Both the position numbers and the translations under genes were made by a program. DNA of 64,000 bases from UBA2256 sp964531105 (lineage in GTDB: Bacteria; Spirochaetota; Spirochaetia; Treponematales; Rectinemataceae), in the NCBI GenBank assembly GCA_964531105.1, contig CAZHFN010000004.1, forward strand, positions 16,210 through 80,209. The letters run 5' to 3'. The notes under the pieces are model-generated. The model was not told the origin of the DNA and searched no databases. It worked only from the letters and a program-made list of their open reading frames with translations. Shown here piece after piece: positions 52,787-61,364 of the stretch (position 1 is the stretch's first letter; each line of letters begins with the position of its first letter).

Positions 52787-54820
52787 GGCTACCTCCAGGG
52801 CTGCGCCCTCTAGCCAGATTGCTTTTTATANNNNNNNNNNNNNNNNNNNNNNNNNNNNNNNNNNNNNNNNNNNNNNNNNNNNNNNNNNNNNNNNNNNNNN
52901 NNNNNNNNNNNNNNNNNNNNNNNNNNNNNNGGTCCTGCCATGGCTACCTCCAGGGCTGCGCCCTCTAGCCAGATTGCTTTTTATAATTTCTATCCTCTGT
53001 TCAACCGATAGGGGATTCCCTGTCCCATCCAAAGCCTTTACCCCACCCCTGACAAGGCCCGTGGGTATATCGGCTTCGGGAAATTCATCTTTGCGATGAG
53101 TAAGCCAAGGGAGGGGAAATACCCCGGCTTTAAGCATCTGGTAAAAGCCCAGAGGACTGTAAGGTTTGTCGATAAGAGATTCCACGGCCTGAATCATGGC
53201 TTTGGCTTGATGAAAGAGTTCTTCCTCCCTATACGCCAATTCCTCGTTCCTGCCCATATCCTCAACAGATCCGTTCGCCCGCAGGCTTCTATATTCCTTG
53301 AGAGCATGAATAGTGATTTTAATGCTCTCTTCCATTACTTCGGGATCAGCCAGTCTGAAGGCTTCCGAATAACTCACCACATGGATGATCTGCGGGCTGG
53401 TCCCGTCCCTGGGTTCTATATCGTCCATCATGGCGGTAACTGCTGCAAGCTGGGCTTTGGCCCTGTCGGCATCGGGCGAAAAATAATCCAGTCCTCCCCT
53501 GGGCTGGAGGTATACCCGGAAACCGGGTTCTTCCAGCTCGCGAACCAGACGTAGCAGAACCTTAGCCTTGGCCAGATCCTGAATCCCCCAAGTGTATTTT
53601 GGAGTATTCAGCATTGTCTGGAGCACGAGGGTTTGGATTCCTTGTAGCTTGGCTGCCTTAGCCGCCACGAAACCGGACAATACATAGCCCAGGTCATCGG
53701 AGCCCCGGAATGCGAAATGATGTGGTACATTGGGCTCGAAAGGCTTATTCGTGGACGCTATGTAGGAAAGAGTCTGAAAATGTTCCTTGAGATTGTCCAA
53801 AACCGAGTTGGGTCCCCTGCCGTCCAGCTGACAAAACCACCACAGCGAAAGGGCATGCCAGGCTATGTCTATGGTTTCCTCGTTGAGCTTGGCCAGGGCG
53901 GGCACATTCTTGGTGCCGGCGTAGGCTCTCACCAGCATGGGTCTTGCGGTTTCCCATACGGCCGCGAATTCCTCTCGGCTGGCTATCGGTACTCCTCCCC
54001 CATTGCTCTTGCCTTCCCAGCTTTCGCCGAAACTGGACTGGGTCAGCTGCGAGCTGCCTATGGAGAGAACATCCAGGTATCGGCCTGAAGCCAAGCGTTT
54101 AGTCCAATCCAGGAATAGTTTAACCGCTTCTTTTCTGTCGGGCAGGTAAGGGCCTGCGTGAACCCTGGTGAGTGGCGGCAGGCTATGGGCAATACCATGC
54201 TCTACCCTGGACGTGAGCCTGTCGCCCTTTAATCCATACCCCCGGTAGCCGGAACGTTCTACAGGTTTTACGCCCTCATAACTCTTATCCCTGACTATCT
54301 TCTCTCCGAAACTCATTCGCGCGCTGTCGTACTTGAGGCCTTCGGACATGGACACGGGCATTAGCTCCTGGGGGATCCCGAGCTTTTCCATGGTTTCATG
54401 GGGAGTCTCATCGCCTAAAAATACTTCGGCAGTATCGGGAAAACGCTGGAGTACCGCCTCGCAGGCCTCGGGAAGGCCGGCGAAGAAAAGGCCGCGCACA
54501 TGCCCACCGTCGGCGGAAAGTAGCTTCTCCCGTTTAAGAAATTCCCGCAAGGCTGAATAGACTCTCAGGGCGTCGACCGGATCCAGCCTATAGCTCAAGC
54601 CCAATAGGCTTATTCCCTTATTGCGGATCCAAGTACGCAAGTACCTGCCCCCAGCTCCCCGTGCTATGACCTCGAGATCCTGACTGACATCCTCGTCGGC
54701 TATCCATGATCTAATGCCGCACTGATCCAATACTTGGGAAAAGGAAAGAATGCCCAGGGTGTGGACATCTACGGCAGGATGCAATAATCCGAATACGTCT
54801 TCTTTACTTACCTTGAACAC
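52773..54820 (-). CDS. Cobalamin-binding mutase-like protein, function unknown (contains artefactual gap)
   Basis: After removing 155 nt at the gap the protein is 630 residues from GTG 54820, which has GAGGAGG 8 nt upstream. A longer GTG at 54865 lacks spacing. The N terminus has DVHTLG (D18-x-H20-x-x-G23), the His-on cobalamin motif, followed by LLGLSYRLDP where B12 domains have S-x-L. Residues about 235-540 look like a barrel domain with LDVLSIGSSQLTQSSFGE, RGSDDLGYVLSGFVAAKA and YLQPRGGLDYFSPDAD, recalling glutamate-mutase-type enzymes. The true stop, TAG at 52773-52775, lies beyond the gap. It overlaps the opine-dehydrogenase-like gene by 14 nt. I cannot assign the reaction. Confidence 0.75.
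52831..52930. other. Assembly gap of 100 N, artefactual (55-base overlap on both sides)
   Basis: Bases 52776-52830 are repeated exactly at 52931-52985. Collapsing by 155 nt shows the real junction, where the cobalamin-binding protein gene ends 14 nt inside the dehydrogenase gene. Confidence 0.95.
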
Positions 54821-54900
54821 TAGCTGCACCTCCTCGGCGTATACGTATCTTGCGCCCTCCCACACCTCCCTTTGAGTAATCGCTTATTCAGCGCTGCAAT

Positions 54901-54917
54901 GAGAGTTCTACACTCTC
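54901..54917. promoter_or_regulatory. Small hairpin in the leader of the cobalamin-binding protein gene
   Basis: GAGAGT and ACTCTC are exact 6-bp arms around a 5-nt loop, about 80 nt before the GTG start. No cobalamin-riboswitch box was found in the 185 nt between the two genes. Confidence 0.3.
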
Positions 54918-54945
54918 AGCTATGTCTCGTATGTATGAAAATACC

Positions 54946-54968
54946 ACGAAAAATGCCGTTTCGGCATT
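54946..54968 (-). terminator. Intrinsic terminator after fmdB
   Basis: On the minus strand AATGCCG, AAA and CGGCATT form a 7-bp stem followed by TTTTTCG. It lies about 38 nt after the fmdB stop. Confidence 0.75.
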
Positions 54969-55005
54969 AGCAGTAGAGGATTATCTTAAAATATGGGGGA
55001 GAATA

Positions 55006-55332
55006 TCAGGCGCTTTCGCTGGCAGCCTTGGGTGCAGCAGGTGCTGCTGGAGCCGCAGGCTTTCCCGCAGCGGAATCCGGTGCCTTTGCCGTAGCAGCTG
55101 CCTTGCTTTCCGAAGCTGAGGCTTTAGCTGGCGCAGGAGAGCCGGTGGTGGCCTTGCGGGAATCGTTGATATAGAAGCCGCTGCCTTTGAAAATAATGCC
55201 GCTTCCCCCACCAATCATCCGGCGGACTTTACCTCCGCATTGGGGACAAATACGGACGGGTTCATCCGACATAGATTGAAATCTTTCAAAATTATAATGG
55301 CAGTCCCGGCATTCATATTCATATGTAGGCAT
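55006..55332 (-). CDS. FmdB-type zinc-ribbon protein
   Basis: This 108-residue protein opens with MPTYEYECRDCHYNFE and has a second CxxC in VRICPQCGGKVRR (residues about 33-36), forming the FmdB/CxxC_CXXC_SSSS zinc ribbon. Residues 65-108 are a low-complexity Ala/Pro/Lys/Ser tail, common in this family. First noted beside formamide and acetamide regulators, these proteins have no firmly established general role. A hairpin terminator follows it. Confidence 0.9.
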   Translation of the reverse strand: MPTYEYECRDCHYNFERFQSMSDEPVRICPQCGGKVRRMIGGGSGIIFKGSGFYINDSRKATTGSPAPAKASASESKAAATAKAPDSAAGKPAAPAAPAAPKAASESA

Positions 55333-55398
55333 TACTGCTACCTCGATAGTACACGCAAGATGTGATTGTTCGACAGCAAATATAATAAAAAAGCGCTT

Positions 55399-56655
55399 TC
55401 AAGGTAAAGAGGTAGAGCCGCTCAGGTTCTTAAGACCCAGTTTTCTCCCCACCTTCTTGAAAGCTTGGATGGCGAAATCTATTTGGCTTATCTCGTGGGC
55501 AGCTGAAATCTGCACCCTGATCCGGGCCTTGCCCTTGGGTACCACCGGGTATGAAAAACCAATAACATAGATGCCCTCGTCCAAAAGTTCCGAAGCCATT
55601 CTGTGGGCTAGTTTTTCATCATAGAGCATGACCGGGCATATGGGATGGATACCGGGCCGGATGTCGAAACCCGCTTCCGTCATGGCCGTCCTGAAACGCC
55701 TGGTATTAGCTGCCAGTTTATCCCTGAGCGCCGAAGATGCGTCGAGAATATCCAGAACCTTCAGGGTTCCTCCCACAATCGAAGGCGCGAGGGTATTGGA
55801 AAAGAGGTAGGGCCTCGCCTTCTGCCGCAGATATTCTACAATCTCGGTCCTGGCGGCGATTACGCCGCCCGATGCGCCGCCCAAGGCCTTGCCGAAGGTG
55901 GTGGTGATGATGTCCACCCTACCTTCTACGTGGCAGTGCTCCCAGGTTCCCCTACCCCGGGATCCCATGAAACCCGTGGCATGGGAGTCGTCCACCAGCA
56001 CAAGGGCATCGTAACGATCAGCCAAATCGCAGATAGATTTAAGGTCTGCGACATCCCCATCCATGGAAAATACGCCGTCGGTGGCAATCATTCGAATTCT
56101 GGCCTTGGAGGCCTCCTGGAGGCAGCGCTCCAAGCCCTTGGATTCCTTGCCGGTGTCTGGATCCTTTTCCTCAATATTCCTCATGTCCCCATGCTTGTAA
56201 ACCCAGCGCTTGGCCTTGCAGAGCCGTACGCCATCGATGATGGAGGCATGGTTGAGACTGTCGGCGATTATGGCGCAGTCCTCATCCAGCAAAGGTTCGA
56301 ATACTGCACCGTTGGCATCGAAGCAGGATGAGAAGAGTATGGCGTCCTCCATGCCCAGATACTCGGCAACTCGTCGCTCCAAAACCTTATGGGGAGCTTG
56401 GGTGCCGCAAATAAAACGCACCGATGCCAGTCCGTAACCCCATTGATCCAGGGCATCCCGGGCCGCTTTGCGCAACTCCAGATTGTTAGCCAAGCCCAGG
56501 TAGTTGTTTGCGCAAAAATTGAGGACTTCTTGGCCATCCGATACTCTGATAAGGCTGCCCTGAGGCCCGGATAGCACGCGTTCGTCCTTGTAGAGCCCCT
56601 CTTCCCGGATAGCCGCAAGCTTGCCAGCCAGCTCGGTCTTTAACGAAGCGTACAT
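55399..56655 (-). CDS. kbl: Glycine C-acetyltransferase (2-amino-3-ketobutyrate CoA ligase)
   Basis: This 418-residue PLP enzyme of the alpha-oxoamine synthase family has NFCANNYLGLANN (near residue 46), VDDSHATGFMGSRGRG (near residue 222) and the PLP lysine in DIITTTFGKALGGASGG (near residue 255). It condenses glycine and acetyl-CoA, or runs in reverse in threonine breakdown. Threonine dehydrogenase, its usual partner, is not adjacent. A related 8-amino-7-oxononanoate synthase function is less likely because no biotin genes are nearby. Confidence 0.9.
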   Translation of the reverse strand: MYASLKTELAGKLAAIREEGLYKDERVLSGPQGSLIRVSDGQEVLNFCANNYLGLANNLELRKAARDALDQWGYGLASVRFICGTQAPHKVLERRVAEYLGMEDAILFSSCFDANGAVFEPLLDEDCAIIADSLNHASIIDGVRLCKAKRWVYKHGDMRNIEEKDPDTGKESKGLERCLQEASKARIRMIATDGVFSMDGDVADLKSICDLADRYDALVLVDDSHATGFMGSRGRGTWEHCHVEGRVDIITTTFGKALGGASGGVIAARTEIVEYLRQKARPYLFSNTLAPSIVGGTLKVLDILDASSALRDKLAANTRRFRTAMTEAGFDIRPGIHPICPVMLYDEKLAHRMASELLDEGIYVIGFSYPVVPKGKARIRVQISAAHEISQIDFAIQAFKKVGRKLGLKNLSGSTSLP

Positions 56656-56666
56656 GCCGTCCTCCT

Positions 56667-57230
56667 TCAGGATCGAGGCCTAGCCTTGAAAAAACCTATG
56701 ACACTGCCCGCCAGCCCGCCTGCGATATGAGCGAATTGGGAGATATTGTCCTGCTTGGCCAGGGCATCCCAAATCTGTCCGCCCAGGTAGACAATCATCA
56801 CAAGAATAAAGCTCAAGGGGATCTCTCCCTTTTTATAATTAGTAATTGAGGAGAGAATTATCATCATGAATACTATTCCCGAAGCGCCAAGGAGGACGGT
56901 ATTCGGAAAGAGAAGTACATTCATCAGTCCTGTGAAGGCCGCGGTTATGGCCACGCTCAGAAGGATAAAACCCGATCCGTAGGCCGCCTCCAAAAGGGGA
57001 CCGAGAAGAAGGATCATGGTAAAATTGGCCATGTAGTGTTGAACCGAGGCATGGCCGAATATGTAGGTGAAAAGTTTGATATAATCGCCGAACACTCCTG
57101 CCCTGAAGGGTGCCGGGGTTGAAAACCAGAGGGCCGTCAGGGACGGCAGCACCGTGATGGACAGAACGAGCACCAGTGCCGAGAAGAAGGTGAATGTCAA
57201 CGTTACCGGTGCGTTATAGCGGATTTTCAT
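56667..57230 (-). CDS. Rhomboid family intramembrane protease
   Basis: This 187-residue membrane protein has about six helices. Rhomboid features are HYMANFTMILLLGPLLE (oxyanion-side His and Asn), the serine nucleophile in LLGASGIVFMM (GASG, near residue 118) and the catalytic His in FAHIAGGLAGSVIG near the C terminus. It lies 11 nt before kbl on the same strand. Substrates are unknown. Confidence 0.88.
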   Translation of the reverse strand: MKIRYNAPVTLTFTFFSALVLVLSITVLPSLTALWFSTPAPFRAGVFGDYIKLFTYIFGHASVQHYMANFTMILLLGPLLEAAYGSGFILLSVAITAAFTGLMNVLLFPNTVLLGASGIVFMMIILSSITNYKKGEIPLSFILVMIVYLGGQIWDALAKQDNISQFAHIAGGLAGSVIGFFKARPRS

Positions 57231-57277
57231 GGCCTATCCTCCCCACCGTCCGGAGTCCCGGAGCGGTGCTGCGAGTC

Positions 57278-58060
57278 TTAAAGATCCAGGACAAGGGACA
57301 CTGGACAATGATCGGAACCTTTTGCCTCAGGCTGAATACCGGCCTTGAGGAGGGCGGGTAAAAGCTCGGGATTGATGCAGTGATAATCCAGGCGCCAGCC
57401 AATGTTGTTAGCCCTCGCCGATGGCACTCTGTAGGTCCACCAGGTGTAATTCCCGGGTTCGGGGCAAAGATGGCGGAAGCTGTCGATATAGCCTGCGCCG
57501 GTGAAGCTGTCCATCCAAGACCTTTCCTCGGGAAGGTACCCAGGATTGCCTTCGTTCTGATCGGGCCTGGCCAAATCGATAGACTTATGGGCGATGTTGT
57601 AATCACCGGCCACAACCACGTGCCTGCCCTTTGCGCGCTGGGCATTGCAATAGTCCAGCACGGCGGCGCAGAAGCGGAGTTTATAATCCAGCCTTGCGCC
57701 TCCGTCCTGACTGTTGGGGAAATACGCTGATATGAGGATAAAATCGTCGAAATCGGCTATGACCGTGCGCCCTTCGTCGTCGAATTCGGGGATTCCCAGG
57801 GTTTCTATGCGGCTGGCTTCGCGGCGAGCTAGAATGGCCGTGCCCGAGTACCCCTTGCGCACCGCGCTGGACCAGTACACAGCATAGGGCTTGCCTTGGC
57901 CATCGCGGGGATTGAGAAGCTCGGCCGGAAGCTGGCCGGGATGGGCTTTAGTCTCCTGCAGACACACAAAGTCAGCGTCCTCGGCGGCCAGCCAATCCAG
58001 GAAACCCTTGCCGGCACAGGCCCGGATTCCATTGACATTCCATGATCGCAGTGTTTTCAT
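57278..58060 (-). CDS. xth: Exodeoxyribonuclease III (AP endonuclease)
   Basis: This 260-residue Mg-dependent exonuclease/AP endonuclease has SWNVNGIRA at the start, CLQETKAHPGQL (metal Glu), VVAGDYNIAHKSIDLA, YTWWTYR and the terminal KGSDHCPVSLVLDL (catalytic Asp-His). It acts in base-excision repair. In the window 47 nt separate it from the rhomboid gene downstream. A short unassigned gene precedes it by 17 nt. Confidence 0.94.
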   Translation of the reverse strand: MKTLRSWNVNGIRACAGKGFLDWLAAEDADFVCLQETKAHPGQLPAELLNPRDGQGKPYAVYWSSAVRKGYSGTAILARREASRIETLGIPEFDDEGRTVIADFDDFILISAYFPNSQDGGARLDYKLRFCAAVLDYCNAQRAKGRHVVVAGDYNIAHKSIDLARPDQNEGNPGYLPEERSWMDSFTGAGYIDSFRHLCPEPGNYTWWTYRVPSARANNIGWRLDYHCINPELLPALLKAGIQPEAKGSDHCPVSLVLDL

Positions 58061-58077
58061 TCCCTACCCCCGGCTGT

Positions 58078-58380
58078 TCAGGATCCCAGGATGGAATCGA
58101 TGAGTCCCTTGAGCGCCGGATCTATCTGGGCAGGCTTTTGGGAATCCGAAACATCAATCTGGAAGATTCCGTCCTTGAATACGATAGGTCCCTGTTCATC
58201 GGGAAGGGGAATTTCTTCATCCTCCGCCGAAAGCTCCCGCAATGCCTTGCCAAAGACTTCGGCCTTGCTTGAAAGCGGTGAACCAAAGCATCCTCTAGCC
58301 CTATATTCCCTGTAGGAGTCGGCGCGATAGCGGCGAGTTCCAAGAAAAAAGGCTTTGGTGGTGATGCCGGTTTCAGGTAC
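58078..58380 (-). CDS. Hypothetical protein
   Basis: A possible 100-residue protein starts at ATG 58380 (115 residues from 58425). I do not recognise a family. It begins with a basic aromatic segment (AFFLGTRRYRADSYREYRARG) and ends in an acidic hydrophobic stretch (IVFKDGIFQIDVSD, PALKGLIDSIL). It lies just upstream of the exonuclease gene on the same strand and is divergent from the large exported protein gene. Lack of a clear ribosome-binding site makes it uncertain. Confidence 0.5.
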   Translation of the reverse strand, partial: VPETGITTKAFFLGTRRYRADSYREYRARGCFGSPLSSKAEVFGKALRELSAEDEEIPLPDEQGPIVFKDGIFQIDVSDSQKPAQIDPALKGLIDSILGS

Positions 58381-58472
58381 CATGGTATGGTCAGTACAAT
58401 ATCCCGAATTCCGTCCCTGCGCCATACCCTGCTTGATGTCGCATCCTGGCCGGGGATGCTATACTCATTTCC

Positions 58473-61364
58473 GTGAAGCTCCGATTCGTCGCCATCCTCA
58501 TTTTTATTAGCCTTCTCTCGATATCCACTCCAGCGGCCGCTCAGACTCTCGATGCCCTGGATAAGGCTGACCATATCCGCACCGAGCGTTTCGATATCTA
58601 CTATTCCACAAACCTCGCCAATCAGGCCTCCCAGCTCGCAGCCTATGCCGATGCCGTGCTTTTAGATATGGAATCCATTCTCGGCATACAGGCTTCCTGG
58701 GAAAGGCTTCCCGTCCTTATTTCGAATAGAAGTCCATTTTTCAATGCATATTACACCGCGTATCCCTCGGACAGGATCTCTATCAACCTCGTTGATGCGG
58801 GAGCCCAGGGAGAGCTCAGCTCCTTTGATGATGAGCTAAAATATGTCTTTATCCATGAACTGAGCCACGCTATAACCCTGGGCGCAGCCTCCCCTCTCTG
58901 GTCCATCTTAAGCTGGTTTCTAGGCGATTATATTATTCCCGGCGCATGGATAGCCCCCAAAATGCTCTCCGAAGGAACTTCTGTCTGGATGGAGAGCATG
59001 GACTGGTCGAGTTACGGGATATCCGATGAAAACCTGCTGAAGACCGAAGAAGGAAGAATGCCCGGTAGACTTCATGATCCGGGGGCTCTCAAGGATGTCT
59101 ATATAGACCAGTCTCTTGATCTGGTCCGAGAGCCCTGGGAAGTGTCGGGGCTCGCGGAGCACCCTGGATCGGGCGGACTCCCCTACTTATACGGGGGACT
59201 TTTTGTGGATTATATTGCTCGTCGCTTCGGGCCGGAAGCCATAGGGCTGCTCTGGAGAGAATCGAGCAAGGGCAACCTGGCCAGAGGTTTCGATGGCACC
59301 CTCCTCTCCAAAGGAGTATTCGAGACAGCATATTCGCTGCCGCTCAAGGCTGTCTGGAAGGATTTTTTAAACACCCTGGACAGCCCCGACACTGTGGACA
59401 AGGGCGAAATCGGGCAAACAGACGGAAAAACCTTAGAGGCTAAGCTGTCCATCGACCCAGTATTGTTCGAAGGCCGCATAGGTGCTTATACCTCACTCGG
59501 GGATCGAGTGTACCTCATCGACCTGGAGCGCCGGGGCTTATACTCCTTTGTCCCCAAGCAGAAGGAAGAAGCCCGAAGACTTTTTGCCGTCGACTCCCTT
59601 GTGGAAGACATGCAAGTCTTGCATGGAGAGAACAAGCTTCTTCTCCGATGGCGGCGCTCCACCATGGCAGGGAGGTTGGAGGCGGCTGATTACGTAGTTG
59701 ATCCAGCCGATGAAAAGCTCAGCTATCGAGGCACTAGAGATGAAGCCTCCCCGGGCGATGCGGTAAAAAATATCGCAGAGCCTGAAAGCATTCCCCTTCT
59801 CTACGCTCCCCAAATCGACAAAACCGAAGGCTTCACGTACGGCCTGATCAGGATGGGTACAGCGGTTGTACCCGCCAGGGTGAATGCCCAGGGCTCCATG
59901 GATCTTCTGCTGACTTCATTGGACGCTGTTTCATCCATTACAGGACCCGAGTACGGGTTTCCCGGCGCCAAAGGCAGGGTATTCGCCCTTCAAGTTTCCC
60001 TACCCGCAAGCCCTCCGCGCCTGGCTTTTCTTGAAGAGGATTCAGGAGCCTGGAGACTGTGGATACAAAAAAAGGCAGCTGCCGGCGGAGCCGAAAGCCC
60101 AGTATTCCTGAATGACGACGAGTTAGTCTATTTGTCACAGAATGGCTCCGGCACCCAGGCTCTAAAGCTGCTGGCGCTGGATGAAGAATATCTAGCCGTC
60201 AATTGCGAGCCTATCGAGGCATCTTGGGTAAGCCTTCAGCAGTACAGGGAGAATCGGGGTTTTGTCGGGAGTCAGGACCTTTCCAGCGAATTCCAAATTC
60301 TACCGAACCGTCTGTTTCCCAGGATCTGGGAGAACAGCCGCTATCCCTACATCGACCTGGACTCTCTGGGACTTCAGTTTGAAGGTATGGATCTCACCGA
60401 ACGCGTATCATGGAGAAGCTCGGCGGGCTGGCATTTTAACGCCGCCATGCCCGAAGCTTCCATGGCTATCCAACTCGCTTCAGATGCCCAGCTATTCAAC
60501 TTCAACGCCCAGGATTACTATGCCGACCAGGGCGACAGCAGGCCCTTCGCACGCATACTAGGCTCAGGTCTTCGCTATGATACCGCATTCCACTTCCTCC
60601 CCTTTCAGAGAAGACTTACCGCATCCGCTGCTATCAATGTCGCGGGCATCGATCTTTTTCCTTCTCTGACAGGATACCTTGCACCTGTCTTGGCCTACAG
60701 TTCTTTGGGAGGAAGCATAAAGCTGGGCTATTCCGACGAGTATTCCCTACCCTTTCCGCCCTCAGATACCCAAGGCATTAAGGCAATCCTGGGAACCGAG
60801 TATGAAAAGCTGCCCGGAATAGCAGAAAGTTTTTCCCTCTCGTCATACCTGGGGTATTCGCTAGGCAAGCCTGGTCTAAGGCTGTCGGTATACGGAGCCG
60901 TGAGTCTATCCGAAGCCCTGGGCTTTTCACCTTCCGGCCGGCGATTCAAGTCTAGAGGCCTCAGCTATCCTTCAGCCCTGGCCGCAGCATATCCCTCCTA
61001 TGAGGAATATGCCGCCCTAACCAGCCACTCACCCTGGTATGGCTATGGCGAACTTGCGATTCGCCTCTTCTCCTTCGAACCCTGGCGATTTATTGGCCTT
61101 ATAAAAATGCCCTGGCTTCCTACATGGACTCTGGGCAGGCTGGACATGAGGGGAGGCATGAGAGCTGCGGTTCTCATGGAAAACCAGGTACTCGCCTTCC
61201 CGACTTCGGCCTTTCTCTCTCTAGATATGGAGTTGGCGATAATGGCGGGCTTGGCCGCCGAAGGCAGGCTGGGTTTGACTCTGGAGGCCGCCTATGCCTT
61301 CGATACAAGGCTATCCGGCGGCCAAGCTCTGTTCTTCGGATTCGCCTTTGGTATGCGTATATGA
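58473..61364 (+). CDS. Exported HExxH metalloprotease-like protein with probable outer-membrane barrel C terminus
   Basis: This 963-residue protein has a signal peptide (MKLRFVAILIFISLLSISTPAAA, then QTLDAL) and a GTG start. Residues about 35-330 form a peptidase-MA-like domain with HELSH (128-132) and a downstream Glu in MLSEGTSVWME. The middle (about 340-600) looks like beta-propeller-type repeats (RVYLIDLERRGLYSF). The last 300 residues alternate polar and hydrophobic residues and end in a short aromatic strand (ALFFGFAFGMRI), as expected for an outer-membrane barrel. The stop overlaps the helicase gene (ATGA). Confidence 0.75.
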   Translation: MKLRFVAILIFISLLSISTPAAAQTLDALDKADHIRTERFDIYYSTNLANQASQLAAYADAVLLDMESILGIQASWERLPVLISNRSPFFNAYYTAYPSDRISINLVDAGAQGELSSFDDELKYVFIHELSHAITLGAASPLWSILSWFLGDYIIPGAWIAPKMLSEGTSVWMESMDWSSYGISDENLLKTEEGRMPGRLHDPGALKDVYIDQSLDLVREPWEVSGLAEHPGSGGLPYLYGGLFVDYIARRFGPEAIGLLWRESSKGNLARGFDGTLLSKGVFETAYSLPLKAVWKDFLNTLDSPDTVDKGEIGQTDGKTLEAKLSIDPVLFEGRIGAYTSLGDRVYLIDLERRGLYSFVPKQKEEARRLFAVDSLVEDMQVLHGENKLLLRWRRSTMAGRLEAADYVVDPADEKLSYRGTRDEASPGDAVKNIAEPESIPLLYAPQIDKTEGFTYGLIRMGTAVVPARVNAQGSMDLLLTSLDAVSSITGPEYGFPGAKGRVFALQVSLPASPPRLAFLEEDSGAWRLWIQKKAAAGGAESPVFLNDDELVYLSQNGSGTQALKLLALDEEYLAVNCEPIEASWVSLQQYRENRGFVGSQDLSSEFQILPNRLFPRIWENSRYPYIDLDSLGLQFEGMDLTERVSWRSSAGWHFNAAMPEASMAIQLASDAQLFNFNAQDYYADQGDSRPFARILGSGLRYDTAFHFLPFQRRLTASAAINVAGIDLFPSLTGYLAPVLAYSSLGGSIKLGYSDEYSLPFPPSDTQGIKAILGTEYEKLPGIAESFSLSSYLGYSLGKPGLRLSVYGAVSLSEALGFSPSGRRFKSRGLSYPSALAAAYPSYEEYAALTSHSPWYGYGELAIRLFSFEPWRFIGLIKMPWLPTWTLGRLDMRGGMRAAVLMENQVLAFPTSAFLSLDMELAIMAGLAAEGRLGLTLEAAYAFDTRLSGGQALFFGFAFGMRI

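Noticed and set aside
54821..55005. Cobalamin riboswitch before the B12-binding protein gene
   Set aside because: The space is short, a terminator occupies part of it and no conserved B12-box sequence is visible.
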